Source of the DNA: Amycolatopsis rubida
Lineage (GTDB): Bacteria > Actinomycetota > Actinomycetes > Mycobacteriales > Pseudonocardiaceae
Length of the DNA stretch: 64,000 bases
Assembly: GCF_900115345.1 (NCBI RefSeq)
Contig: NZ_FOWC01000020.1
Location: 79,527-143,526, forward strand
Direction: 5' to 3'
Shown: positions 50,473-58,286 of the stretch, in pieces
Layout of the letters: each line of letters starts with the position of its first letter
Numbering within the stretch: the stretch's first letter is position 1
Notes under the pieces: model-generated
Seen by the model: the letters and a program-made list of their open reading frames with translations, nothing else
What the model was told of the DNA's origin: nothing
Database searches by the model: none
Translations under genes and position numbers: made by a program

Positions 50473-51716
50473 TCTTCGTCCTTTCCGTTGTCCTGGCGGA
50501 AGACCCAGGTGCGCAGCAGCACGAACCGGCCCGCTGTGCCGAGCAGCGAGGCGGCGAGCAGTACGGTCAGCTCCAGCGTCCGGCCCGGTTCGGCCACGAG
50601 TGCGTGGAGCAGGAGCAGTGCTGCCGAGGTGAAGGCGTAGTAGAGGCCGAATACGACGAATCCTTGCAGATGCGCTTTGCGGCGCGGGGTGCCCGCACCG
50701 GCGAAGGTGAAGCGGCGGTTGGCCTCGGTGTTGAACAGCGTGGTGAGCACGAGCGCGGCCAGATTCGCCGCGAGCACCGGCCACCACAGCCGGAAAAGCC
50801 CGTACAGCGCGAGATTCGCCACCGTGGAGAGCACACCGATCACGGCGAACGACAGGATTTCCCAGAACCGGCCGCTGTCGGGCGGGCTCAGCACGGCGTC
50901 CGGGTGCGCGGCTCGCGGCGCGGGGCGGCGAGGCAGGTCCGGCACCTTCGCCGTGCCCGCCGCCTTGGCCCGCGCGACCCGGATCAGCCCGCGGATGTCG
51001 TCGAGCGCGGTCTTCGCGACGTCGACGCGGCTGTCGGCGTCCTCGACCCAGTCGACCGGCACCTCGTGCACGCGCAGCCCGTTGTGCTCGGCCAGCAGCA
51101 GGAGTTCGGTGTCGAAGAACCAGGCGTCGTCTCGCACGTGTTCCAGCAGCGGCCGGAGGACGTCGGTGCGCGCGGCTTTGAACCCGCACTGCGCGTCGGA
51201 GAACCGCGCGCCGTGGCTCAGCCGGATCATCTTGTTGTAGCACCGGGAAACGAACTCGCGCTTCGGTCCGCGCACGGTGCGCGCTCCCGGGGCCAGCCGG
51301 GAGCCGATGGCCAGGTCCGAATGCCCGTTGACCAGGGGAGCCACCAGCGGCAGCAGGGCGTCGAGGCCGGTGGAGAGGTCGACGTCCATGTAGACCACGA
51401 CGTCGGCGGTGCTCGCTCGCCAGGTTTCGCGCAGCGCCCGGCCCCGGCCCTTCCGGTCGAGATGGCGGACCCGCAGCGTCTTGTCGGCGCGGGCGAGCGT
51501 TTCGGCGACCTCCAGGGTCCGGTCTGTGCTCGCGTTGTCCGCGATCACGATGGTCCACTCGAAGGGGAACTCGCGGCGCAGGAACTCGCGCAGGACCTGG
51601 ACGCAGCCCGGCAGGGCGCGTTCCTCGTTGTATACGGGGATGACGATGTCCACGGTCGCCGTCGCCGCACCCGGCCCCGGGGACGTGGTCAACCCTCTGG
51701 TCGCGCCGACCGACAT
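50469..51716 (-). CDS. GT2 glycosyltransferase fused to GtrA-like domain
   Basis: A 415-residue fusion. Residues 25-250 are a dolichol-phosphate-sugar-synthase-like GT2 domain (DIVIPVYNEERALPGCVQVL, DADVVVYMDVDLSTGLDALLPL with the DxD metal site, and DAQCGFKAARTDVL). Residues 295-410 are a four-helix GtrA-like flippase domain (LSFAVIGVLSTVANLALYGLF). It would load a sugar on the lipid carrier and flip it for the GT39 enzyme. The ATG at 51716 follows CGGAGG; the gene is divergent from the two-component system. Confidence 0.9.
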   Translation of the reverse strand: MSVGATRGLTTSPGPGAATATVDIVIPVYNEERALPGCVQVLREFLRREFPFEWTIVIADNASTDRTLEVAETLARADKTLRVRHLDRKGRGRALRETWRASTADVVVYMDVDLSTGLDALLPLVAPLVNGHSDLAIGSRLAPGARTVRGPKREFVSRCYNKMIRLSHGARFSDAQCGFKAARTDVLRPLLEHVRDDAWFFDTELLLLAEHNGLRVHEVPVDWVEDADSRVDVAKTALDDIRGLIRVARAKAAGTAKVPDLPRRPAPRAAHPDAVLSPPDSGRFWEILSFAVIGVLSTVANLALYGLFRLWWPVLAANLAALVLTTLFNTEANRRFTFAGAGTPRRKAHLQGFVVFGLYYAFTSAALLLLHALVAEPGRTLELTVLLAASLLGTAGRFVLLRTWVFRQDNGKDEE

Positions 51717-51937
51717 GCTTCCTCCGTTCCGGGGTGACAACCGGTCGCGCACGACGCTGTGTGACCGCTTCGGGTCTCACCGTGGCGCGGCCGTCGTGAG
51801 AAAGACCTGGAAAAACCCTGAGAGGATCGTGAGAAGCTGATCTTTCCCCGGTCGTGGGACGAACAGCTTCCGCACAGTTTGGCCGCGTAGCCTCGGGCCG
51901 ATTCCGGACGAGCACGGCGCGGAAAGGATCGGGCGGG

Positions 51938-52612
51938 ATGCGGCTGCTGGTGGTGGACGACGACGCCGACGTGCGCGAAAGCCTCCAGCGCGGCCTCGAA
52001 TTCGAGGGGTACGAGGTCGCCGCGGCCGAAAGCGGCGCGGCGGCGCTGGCGGCGGTCTCCGGGACGGGCAAACCCGATCTGGTGATCCTGGACGTGATGA
52101 TGCCCGAGGTCGACGGCCTGGAGACGTGCCGGCGGATCCGGGCGGCGGGGGAGCGGCTGCCGGTGCTGATGCTGACCGCGCGCGACGCGCTGGGCGACCG
52201 GGTCACCGGTCTCGACTCCGGCGCCGACGACTACCTGGTGAAGCCGTTCGCGCTGGAGGAGCTGCTGGCGCGGGTGCGCGCGCTGCTGAAGCAGAATCGC
52301 GCCACGCCGGGTCCGGCGGCGCGCCGGTTCGCGGATCTGGAACTCGACCCGGAAACGCGCGAGGTGACCCGCGCCGGGCGGCGGCTGGAACTCACGCCCA
52401 CCGAGTTCGACCTGCTCGCGGTGTTCCTGCGGGCCCCGGAGAAGGTGCTGACCAAGAACCGGCTGCGGCAGGAGGTCTGGGGGAGGGAACCGAGCCGCAC
52501 CAACAATCTCGACGTGTACGTCGGGTATCTGCGGCGCAAGACCGAGGCGGGCGGGGCGAGCCGGCTGCTGCACACCGTGCGCGGTGTCGGATTCGTGCTG
52601 CGGGCCCCGTGA
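51938..52612 (+). CDS. OmpR-family response regulator
   Basis: A 224-residue regulator: receiver domain MRLLVVDDDADVRESLQRGL with the phospho-aspartate in LVILDVMMPEVDG and the lysine in DDYLVKPFALEELL; winged-helix DNA-binding domain from residue 125 (RRLELTPTEFDLLAVFLRAPEKVLTKNRLRQEVW). It is coupled to the histidine kinase by GTGA. The target may be the divergent glycosyltransferase pair, with which it shares the intergenic region. Confidence 0.95.
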   Translation: MRLLVVDDDADVRESLQRGLEFEGYEVAAAESGAAALAAVSGTGKPDLVILDVMMPEVDGLETCRRIRAAGERLPVLMLTARDALGDRVTGLDSGADDYLVKPFALEELLARVRALLKQNRATPGPAARRFADLELDPETREVTRAGRRLELTPTEFDLLAVFLRAPEKVLTKNRLRQEVWGREPSRTNNLDVYVGYLRRKTEAGGASRLLHTVRGVGFVLRAP

Positions 52613-54021
52613 GGCGCCGCGGGGAACCCCGGATGCTGCTGCGCAGCCGGGTCGCGCTGATCACCGCGGCGATCGTCGCGGTCGCGATCGCGGTGGTCAG
52701 CACGGTGACCTATCTGTCCACTGAGCACAGTCTGCGCACCCAGCTGGACGAAACCCTGCTCGGCGGCTGGCCTCCGCCGCCGCCCGGCCCGGACGACCCG
52801 GAGGCGCGCCGGCCCGGCCCGGCGGACCTGTGCCGCCACAGCACCCCGGGCAAGCCGCTGCAGCGGTTCCTGGAAGGCGTCCAGCTGCTGAAAGCGGACG
52901 GCACGGTCTGCTCGCCGCCGGGCGTGGACTCGGTTGTCGTCGACGCGGCCGACCGGGGCGCGCGCACCGTGGCCCTGCGGGACGGCCAGACCCGGTCCGG
53001 CACGCCGGTCCGGGTGCTGCTCGGCTCGCTCGGCGACGGGAACGTGCTGGTCATCTCGCGAAGCCTCGCCGAGGTCGACAGCACCCTCGCCGGCCTTCGG
53101 ACCATCCTGATCGCGGTGTCGGTGCTGGGCGCGCTGCTCGCCGCGGCGGCCGGACTGCTGCTGACCCGGCGGACGCTGCGGCCCATGGCGCGATTGACCG
53201 GAGCCGCCGAGGAAATCGCCCGCACGCACGACCTCGACCTCCCGGTCACCGTGTCCGGCCGCGACGAGGTGGGACGGCTGGGCCGCGCGTTCTCCGCGAT
53301 GACCGGCGCACTGGCCGATTCGCGGCGGCGGCAGCGCGCGCTGGTCACCGACGCCGCGCACGAACTGCGGACGCCGTTGACCAGCCTGCGCACCAACATC
53401 GACCTGCTGGCCCGCAGCGAACGCACCGGCCGCGCGCTGGCCGACGGCGACCGCGGCCGGCTCCTGGACCGGCTCCAGGCGCAGGCGGGCGAACTCGGCG
53501 ACCTCGTCGCCGAACTGGTCGTGCTCGCCAGGGACGAGCACGAGTTCGACCACGCCGAAGTCGCGATGGGCACAGTGGTCCGCCACGCCGTCCGCCGGGC
53601 GTCGAGCCGCGCGCGGGAGCACACGTTCGACGTGACGTGCGCCGAATGGTCCGTCCGCGGCGACGAGGGCGCGCTGGAACGGATGGTGCTGAACCTGCTG
53701 GACAACGCGATCAAGTTCTCGCCCGCCGGTTCGGCGGTGAAGGTGCGTTCGGAGCCGGGGCTGGTGTCGGTGGCCGACGACGGGCCGGGCGTCGCCGCGG
53801 CGGACCGGGACGCGGCGTTCGACCGGTTCTGGCGGGCGCCGGAGGCCCGGTCGTTGCCGGGATCGGGACTGGGCTTGGCGATCGTCACCGACATCGCGGC
53901 CGCGCACGGCGGGTACGCGCGCTTCGAGGACCCGCCGTCCGGCCGGGGAGCGCTGGCGGTGGTCCGATTGCCGCCCGCGGCTGCGGAAGGCTCTCCTCTG
54001 CTGCCCGGCAGCCGCGGCTGA
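52609..54021 (+). CDS. Sensor histidine kinase (OmpR-class partner)
   Basis: A 470-residue kinase. The membrane helix near residues 14-35 is followed by an extracytoplasmic part of about 130 residues with a proline-rich stretch (WPPPPPGPDDP) and two cysteines. A second helix at residues 165-190, a HAMP domain, the H box DAAHELRTPLTSLRTNIDLLA, the N box NLLDNAIKFSP and the G2 box GSGLGLAIV complete it. GTG 52609 overlaps the regulator's stop; an ATG at 52633 is also possible. Signal unknown. Confidence 0.92.
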   Translation: MRRRGEPRMLLRSRVALITAAIVAVAIAVVSTVTYLSTEHSLRTQLDETLLGGWPPPPPGPDDPEARRPGPADLCRHSTPGKPLQRFLEGVQLLKADGTVCSPPGVDSVVVDAADRGARTVALRDGQTRSGTPVRVLLGSLGDGNVLVISRSLAEVDSTLAGLRTILIAVSVLGALLAAAAGLLLTRRTLRPMARLTGAAEEIARTHDLDLPVTVSGRDEVGRLGRAFSAMTGALADSRRRQRALVTDAAHELRTPLTSLRTNIDLLARSERTGRALADGDRGRLLDRLQAQAGELGDLVAELVVLARDEHEFDHAEVAMGTVVRHAVRRASSRAREHTFDVTCAEWSVRGDEGALERMVLNLLDNAIKFSPAGSAVKVRSEPGLVSVADDGPGVAAADRDAAFDRFWRAPEARSLPGSGLGLAIVTDIAAAHGGYARFEDPPSGRGALAVVRLPPAAAEGSPLLPGSRG

Positions 54022-54879
54022 TCATCGCTGGGCGGCCACCAGCTCGCGCACCCGCGGCGCGACCTCCCGCGCGAACAACCGGATGGCGTCGGCGGAGTCC
54101 ACGGCCAGGAGAAACGCGCTCGTCCCGTGCGCGAGCGCCAGTCCGGCGAGCTGGCCGGCCCACGCGCCGGTGCTGCCGGACGGAATCCCCGGCAGGTTGT
54201 ACAGCCGCCGGATCTCGGCGGGGGAGCGGCCCGCCTTCCGGGCCGCCCCGTCGATGAGCGCGTTCGCGGCGGGCAGCCGGTCCGGCGGGACGCGGGTCAT
54301 GCTCGGCAGCCAGCCGTCCGCGGTGCGGCCGATCAGGCGCAGCATCCGCGGTCCGAGCGCGCCGAGCCAGATCTCCATGCGGTGCACCGGAAAAGGGCCC
54401 GGCGGAGTGCCGGTGAGCCGGTGCCGGGCGCCGGACACCTCGGCTGGGGGACCGGGTGTCCACAGTGCACGGACGACGTCGATCGCTTCCGTCAGCGCGG
54501 CGAAGGCTTCGCCGGGGGTGTACCGCGGGCCGCCTTGCGCCTCGATCTCGTCCCAGTACGCGCCAGCGCCGAGGGCGAGTTCGGCGCGGCCGCCGCTGAG
54601 CAGGTCGAGACTCGCCGCCGAGCGCGCGAGCACCGCGGGCGGGCGCAGCGGCAGGTTGGCGACGTTCGGGAACACGCGCAGCCGCTCGGTGCGCGCGGCG
54701 ACGACGCTCAGGACGGTCCACGCGTCGAGCAGGTCCGGCCGGTACGGGTGGTCGGGGACGCTGAGCAGGTCGAGCCCGGCGGTGTCGGCGGCTTCGGCGA
54801 GCCGGGTCGCCGCGCCGGGTTCGGCGGCTTCCGGCAGGAGGATGACGCCGAACTGGAGGTCGTGGCCGTAGTCAGGCAT
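54022..54879 (-). CDS. LLM-class flavin-dependent oxidoreductase
   Basis: A 285-residue luciferase-like monooxygenase of the F420/FMN group: LQFGVILLPEAAEPGAATRLAEAADTAGLDLLSVPDHPYRPDLLDAW at the start, LDLLSGGRAELALGAGAYWDEIEAQGG in the middle and the LIGRTADGWLPSM motif near residue 190. Whether it uses F420 or FMN is unclear. It faces a MarR gene over a short palindrome and is probably controlled by it. Its stop codon touches that of the histidine kinase (TGA-TCA). Confidence 0.9.
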   Translation of the reverse strand: MPDYGHDLQFGVILLPEAAEPGAATRLAEAADTAGLDLLSVPDHPYRPDLLDAWTVLSVVAARTERLRVFPNVANLPLRPPAVLARSAASLDLLSGGRAELALGAGAYWDEIEAQGGPRYTPGEAFAALTEAIDVVRALWTPGPPAEVSGARHRLTGTPPGPFPVHRMEIWLGALGPRMLRLIGRTADGWLPSMTRVPPDRLPAANALIDGAARKAGRSPAEIRRLYNLPGIPSGSTGAWAGQLAGLALAHGTSAFLLAVDSADAIRLFAREVAPRVRELVAAQR

Positions 54880-54897
54880 GGGTCGCCCGGAATAGTG

Positions 54898-54911
54898 TCA
54901 TGCAGACATGA
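54898..54911. promoter_or_regulatory. MarR operator candidate
   Basis: TCATGCAGACATGA is a 5+4+5 inverted repeat in the 75-bp space between the divergent LLM oxidoreductase and MarR genes. Confidence 0.45.
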
Positions 54912-54954
54912 TTACCTGACGGAACGAAATCTGTCCAGCGGGTAGGATTCCGGC

Positions 54955-55413
54955 ATGGACGAACTGCGCCCGCCGACCCTGCTCGCGCTGCCCTCGTACC
55001 TGGCCGGGCACGTCGCGCGGATCGGGCGGCGGGAGCTGGCAGGCGCGCTCGAGACGCATGGCCTCCGGCTGCCGCATTTCGCCGTGTTGGCCGGTCTTTC
55101 CGACTTCGGGCCGCTGGCGCAGCACGCGCTCGCCGACCGGCTCGGGCTCAACCGCAGTCATCTCGTGGGCTATCTGGACGAACTGGAACGCCGAGACCTC
55201 GTCGGCCGCGAACGCGACCCGGACGACCGGCGGCGTCAACGCGTCACGCTCACCGAGGCCGGGAAGTCGCTGACGGGAGAGCTGAAGGAGGAGGCCAGCC
55301 GCTCGCAGGACGTCTTTCTCGGCGAACTGTCCGCGAAAGAACGCGAGACGCTGATTTCCCTGCTGCGGCGGGTGGTGGTCGCGGACGACCGGGCGCGGCC
55401 GGGAGCCGGGTAG
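54955..55413 (+). CDS. MarR-family transcriptional regulator
   Basis: A 152-residue MarR protein with the winged helix LPHFAVLAGLSDFGPLAQHALADRLGLNRSHLVGYLDELERRDLVGRERDPDDRRRQRVTLTEAGK. It is divergent from the LLM oxidoreductase and likely represses it and itself. ATG at 54955. Confidence 0.92.
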   Translation: MDELRPPTLLALPSYLAGHVARIGRRELAGALETHGLRLPHFAVLAGLSDFGPLAQHALADRLGLNRSHLVGYLDELERRDLVGRERDPDDRRRQRVTLTEAGKSLTGELKEEASRSQDVFLGELSAKERETLISLLRRVVVADDRARPGAG

Positions 55414-55426
55414 TTCCGCTTCGGAC

Positions 55427-55451
55427 GGTTGCCGTGCGGCGCACCGGGTAA
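55427..55451 (+). promoter_or_regulatory. Sigma-B-type promoter for the hemerythrin gene
   Basis: GGTT, 15 bases, GGGTAA; the -10 is 31 bases before the ATG at 55483, with GAGGAGG between. Confidence 0.6.
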
Positions 55452-55482
55452 CCGGAGGTTTCCCGGCGCCCGAGGAGGCAGC

Positions 55483-55953
55483 ATGGCCGCGCCCACCAGG
55501 ACTGACCTGATCACCGTGATCACCGACGACCACCGCGACGTGGAGCGGGTGTTCGCCCAACTCGAAAGCGAACCCGGGGCGGGCGACCGGAAAGAAGTGG
55601 TCGACCACGTGATCGCCGAGCTGGTCCGGCATTCGGTCGCGGAAGAGCAGCTCGTGTACCGGGCCGCGCGCGAACACCTCGACGACGGCGACGAGATCGC
55701 CGATCACGAGATCGAGAAGCACGCCGAGACGGAAAAGCTCATGAAGGGGCTTGAGCGCGAGAGTCCGGGCGAACCGGAGTACGAGGAGCTGCTCGGCAAG
55801 CTCATCGCCGACGTCCGGCGCCACATCAGGGACGAGGAAACCGGCCTGCTGCCGCGGCTGCGCGAGGCGTGTTCGGCCGGGGAGCTGGACCAGCTGGGCG
55901 AACGCGTGCTGGCGGCGAAGAAGGTCGCGCCGAGCCCCCGCCGGAGAATCTGA
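55483..55953 (+). CDS. Hemerythrin-like protein with shifted C-terminus
   Basis: A 156-residue helical bundle with the hemerythrin HHE ligands: ITDDHRDVERVF, ELVRHSVAEEQLVYRAARE (HxxxE), DHEIEKHAETEKLMKG and HIRDEETGLLPRL (HxxxE). It binds a di-iron centre and is linked to oxygen or NO stress. The frame ends in APSPRRRI. The usual C-terminus of relatives can be read in the next frame as ENLILAPFVDKIRDALTGRKS up to 56009, so a one-base change in the C run near 55936 has replaced the last 25 residues. The iron site is intact. It has a sigma-B-type promoter. Confidence 0.85.
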   Translation: MAAPTRTDLITVITDDHRDVERVFAQLESEPGAGDRKEVVDHVIAELVRHSVAEEQLVYRAAREHLDDGDEIADHEIEKHAETEKLMKGLERESPGEPEYEELLGKLIADVRRHIRDEETGLLPRLREACSAGELDQLGERVLAAKKVAPSPRRRI

Positions 55954-56063
55954 TTCTCGCGCCGTTCGTCGACAAGATTCGCGACGCGCTGACCGGGCGG
56001 AAGAGCTGACGCCGGTCGCGGCGCACTGCGTTCTCGTGCCGAAGGAGCCTGGCGAAGATCTCG

Positions 56064-57100
56064 ATGGCGCCCGAGCACGCCGGCCCGCTCGCCGAACCGG
56101 GGGCGGAGGCCGCGGGCGGGCAAAACGCGTCCGTCTACACGGGACTCGGCGACCCGGACGCTCCTGCCGCGGTGGAGCACCGGCGGGCTGCCGCGTCGTG
56201 CCCGGCCCGGCCCGGCGCTGCGACTGCCGAAGGACGAGCTTGTGCCGCACATGGAGAATTCGGCAGCCGGCTGCGCGACCGGTGGACGGAGCGCCGCCGG
56301 ATGTGGCGCACGCGCACTTCTGGATGTCCGGTGTGGCAACCGTTCTCGCCGCACAAGAGGCTGGAGTGCCGCCGGTGCGGACCTTTCGCCCGCCGGGCGC
56401 GGTGAAACGGCTGCGCCAGGGCGACGTCGGCCCGAGCCCGCCGGACCGGAAGCGGTGCGAGCGCATGGCCGGCAAACCGGTCGGCCGCGTTATCGCGACC
56501 TGCTCGGACGAGGTGTTCGAACTGGCTCGGCAAGGATGCCGCGGCAGCGGATCTCGGTGGTGCCGTGCGGGGTCGACCTGGACCGGTTCGGCGCCGCACG
56601 GCCCGGTTGCGCCGTCGGTGCCGGTGGGGAGATTGGTGCCGCGCAAGGGATCCGACCTGGCGATCGCCGCGTTCCGGACAGGCGCCGGAGACCGAGTTGG
56701 TGCTCGCGGGCGGATCGGCTTCCGGGGCGCTTCCCCGGAATCCGGGCTCGGAGTGGCCGGCCGGGTGCGGCTGGCAGGTCAGGTGTGCCGGGACGACCTG
56801 CCTGCGTTGCTGCGTCCGGCGGACGCGGTGCTGTGCACGCCTTGGCACGAGCCGTTCGGGACGGTTCCGCTGGAAGCAGTGGCCGATGGCGGTCGGCGGC
56901 TTGACGGACACGGTGGTGGACGGGATCACCGGCAGGTTGGTGCCGCCGCGCGACCCGGCCCGGCTGGCGGCGCAGTTGCGGGCTTTGCCGGACGTCCCGC
57001 AGAGCTGGAGGCGCTGGGGACCGCGGAGCAGAAGCGGATCTGGGCGCGGTGTTCGTGGGATCGGATCGCGGCGGGAGACCGTGCGGGAAGGCTCTGCCGC
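56064..57100 (+). pseudogene. GT4-type glycosyltransferase, heavily frameshifted
   Basis: Fragments in order: ISMAPEHAGPLAEPGAEAAGGQN, VYTGLGDPD, DVAHAHFWMSGVATVLAAQEAGVP, GRVIATCSDEVFELARQG, RISVVPCGVDLDRFGAA, GRLVPRKGSDLAIAAF, RVRLAGQVCRDDLPALLRPADAVLCTPWHEPFGTVPLEAVADG, and LTDTVVDGITGRLVPPRDPARLAAQLRALPD. In intact relatives (D-inositol/sucrose-type GT4 proteins of about 400 aa) all are in one frame. Here they use all three frames with about six changes and short losses, including much of the N-terminal Rossmann loop. It cannot produce an enzyme. Confidence 0.8.
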
Positions 57101-57139
57101 CGGGGGAGTCCGGATGGGCGGCGCGGTGATGCCGGGCGC

Positions 57140-57402
57140 CGCCGAGCGCGAGCGGCACCGTCGCCAGAATCCCGTACGCGGGTCAACCGGGTGCCGCCAC
57201 GAACAGCACCCAGTAGTACAGCGATGGCACCGGAAAGCTTGCGTGCGGCCAAAAGCCCGAGCAGGCCCAGTGCGGTGGGGACGATGAACAGCTCGCGCCT
57301 GGTTTCCGGCACGGAGAACCCGGCGCTGCCGAGGACCAGCTAGCTCAGGCCGGGCACGGCGACGACCGGACGAGCCCAAAAACGGGTGGTGACCGTCGGC
57401 AT
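57140..57402 (-). pseudogene. Small membrane protein gene with early stop
   Basis: After GGAAGGAG an ATG at 57402 opens MPTVTTRFWARPVVAVPGLS and then meets a TAG at codon 21. The frame continues as LVLGSAGFSVPETRRELFIVPTALGLLGLLAARKLSG, a membrane helix. A further part (LYYWVLFVAAPG) is in another frame. It looks like a broken small membrane protein of about 130 residues. I do not recognise the family, so confidence is low. Confidence 0.4.
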
Positions 57403-57423
57403 GGGGGACTCCTTCCCGGCGGA

Positions 57424-57792
57424 TTACTCTTCGCGAAGCGACTTCGCGACGGAGCCGCCGGCCTCGTCCGCCTGTTCACCGGGATCCGGATCCGCCCGGT
57501 GCTGCGGAAGATCCTCGTCCGGAACCACGGCCCTGGCAGCTTCCGCCCGGGCGAGTGTCTCGTCGTCGGGCGGGTTCGGCACGGGCTGGATGTCCGGCCG
57601 TTCCTCGGCGAGCCGGTTTTCGAGCGGCTCGCCTTCGCGCGCCTCGGCGGGGGTCGTGGCCTGCCGGACCGCCGGGCTCCAGCGTTCCGCCGGTTCTACG
57701 CCCTCCTCCAACGGGTCGACCCGCAGCTCGTCCTCGTCGAGAGATTCGGACTGGTCGAGCGTTTCGGGCTCAGCCGGATCGCTGTCGGCCAT
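57424..57792 (-). CDS. DUF5709 protein
   Basis: A 122-residue, highly acidic protein: QSESLDEDELRVDPLEEGVEPAERWSPA, then EAREGEPLENRLAEERPDI and AGGSVAKSLREE, the pattern of actinobacterial DUF5709 proteins. It is probably disordered. Of the two tandem ATGs, the second (57792) has the better distance to AAGGGAG. A perfect sigma-B-type promoter precedes it. Function unknown; the family goes with general stress genes. Confidence 0.82.
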   Translation of the reverse strand: MADSDPAEPETLDQSESLDEDELRVDPLEEGVEPAERWSPAVRQATTPAEAREGEPLENRLAEERPDIQPVPNPPDDETLARAEAARAVVPDEDLPQHRADPDPGEQADEAGGSVAKSLREE

Positions 57793-57828
57793 CATGCTCC
57801 CTTCTCGCTGCAGTGCTTTCCTCACCGG

Positions 57829-57853
57829 ATACCCGCGCGGAACGGGACAAAAC
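57829..57853 (-). promoter_or_regulatory. Sigma-B-type promoter for the DUF5709 gene
   Basis: Minus strand: GTTT, 15 bases, GGGTAT, a perfect match. The -10 is 36 bases before the ATG at 57792. Confidence 0.7.
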
Positions 57854-57857
57854 GAGG

Positions 57858-58214
57858 TCAGGTGGCAGCGAGATCGCGGATCGCGGTCTGTGCATTCTGG
57901 ATTTCCTGGCCGACCAGGAGCGCGGTGAAGCGGGCGACCGAAATGCTGTGCGCCGCCGAGGCGACCGCGTCGCAAGCTGCCTGCGCGTCGTCCGAACGAT
58001 GCCGCACGCGCCCGGCGAGCAGTGCTTCTTCGAGCTGGCCGGACAAATCGGGGAGGAGTTCGGAGAGGTCGTCGGCGAGGAGGCTCAGCAAACCCAGCGT
58101 CCGGTACAACTCCGCGGGGCATTCGTAGCCGCCGGCACCGGCCTCGCGACGGAGCCGGCGCAGCGCGGTCTGCGCCTGCTCGGCCGGTGCGGGAGACGTC
58201 GCTGAATGGTCCAT
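57858..58214 (-). CDS. Unrecognised 118-residue helical protein
   Basis: I do not recognise this gene. The product is mostly helical with alternating Leu and charged residues (AELYRTLGLLSLLADDLSELLPDLSGQLEEALLAG, then AACDAVASAAHSISVARFTALLVGQEIQNAQTAI), compatible with a four-helix bundle. It has no signal peptide and no membrane segment. The sigma-B-type -10 ends nine bases before its ATG, so the mRNA would be nearly leaderless. The divergent gene is DUF2267 with the same arrangement, which suggests joint expression under stress. Confidence 0.65.
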   Translation of the reverse strand: MDHSATSPAPAEQAQTALRRLRREAGAGGYECPAELYRTLGLLSLLADDLSELLPDLSGQLEEALLAGRVRHRSDDAQAACDAVASAAHSISVARFTALLVGQEIQNAQTAIRDLAAT

Positions 58215-58223
58215 GAACCGGTG

Positions 58224-58247
58224 ATACCCGGTGGCAGTGCGGCTAAC
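58224..58247 (-). promoter_or_regulatory. Sigma-B-type promoter, leaderless arrangement
   Basis: Minus strand: GTTA, 14 bases, GGGTAT. The -35 has A at the last position, otherwise T in the consensus. The -10 ends nine bases before the ATG at 58214. Confidence 0.45.
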
Positions 58248-58252
58248 CGGAC

Positions 58253-58277
58253 GATTGCGGACGGCCGCCCCGGGTAT
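58253..58277 (+). promoter_or_regulatory. Sigma-B-type promoter for DUF2267, leaderless arrangement
   Basis: GATT, 15 bases, GGGTAT. The -10 ends nine bases before the ATG at 58287. It is back to back with the promoter at 58224-58247. Confidence 0.6.
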
Positions 58278-58286
58278 CCGGGGACG

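Noticed and set aside
50473..52206. Extension of the GT39 frame upstream to about 1290 codons
   Set aside because: The extension runs through the GT2-GtrA gene in the wrong frame; the GT39 ATG overlaps the GT2 stop as ATGA and marks the true start.
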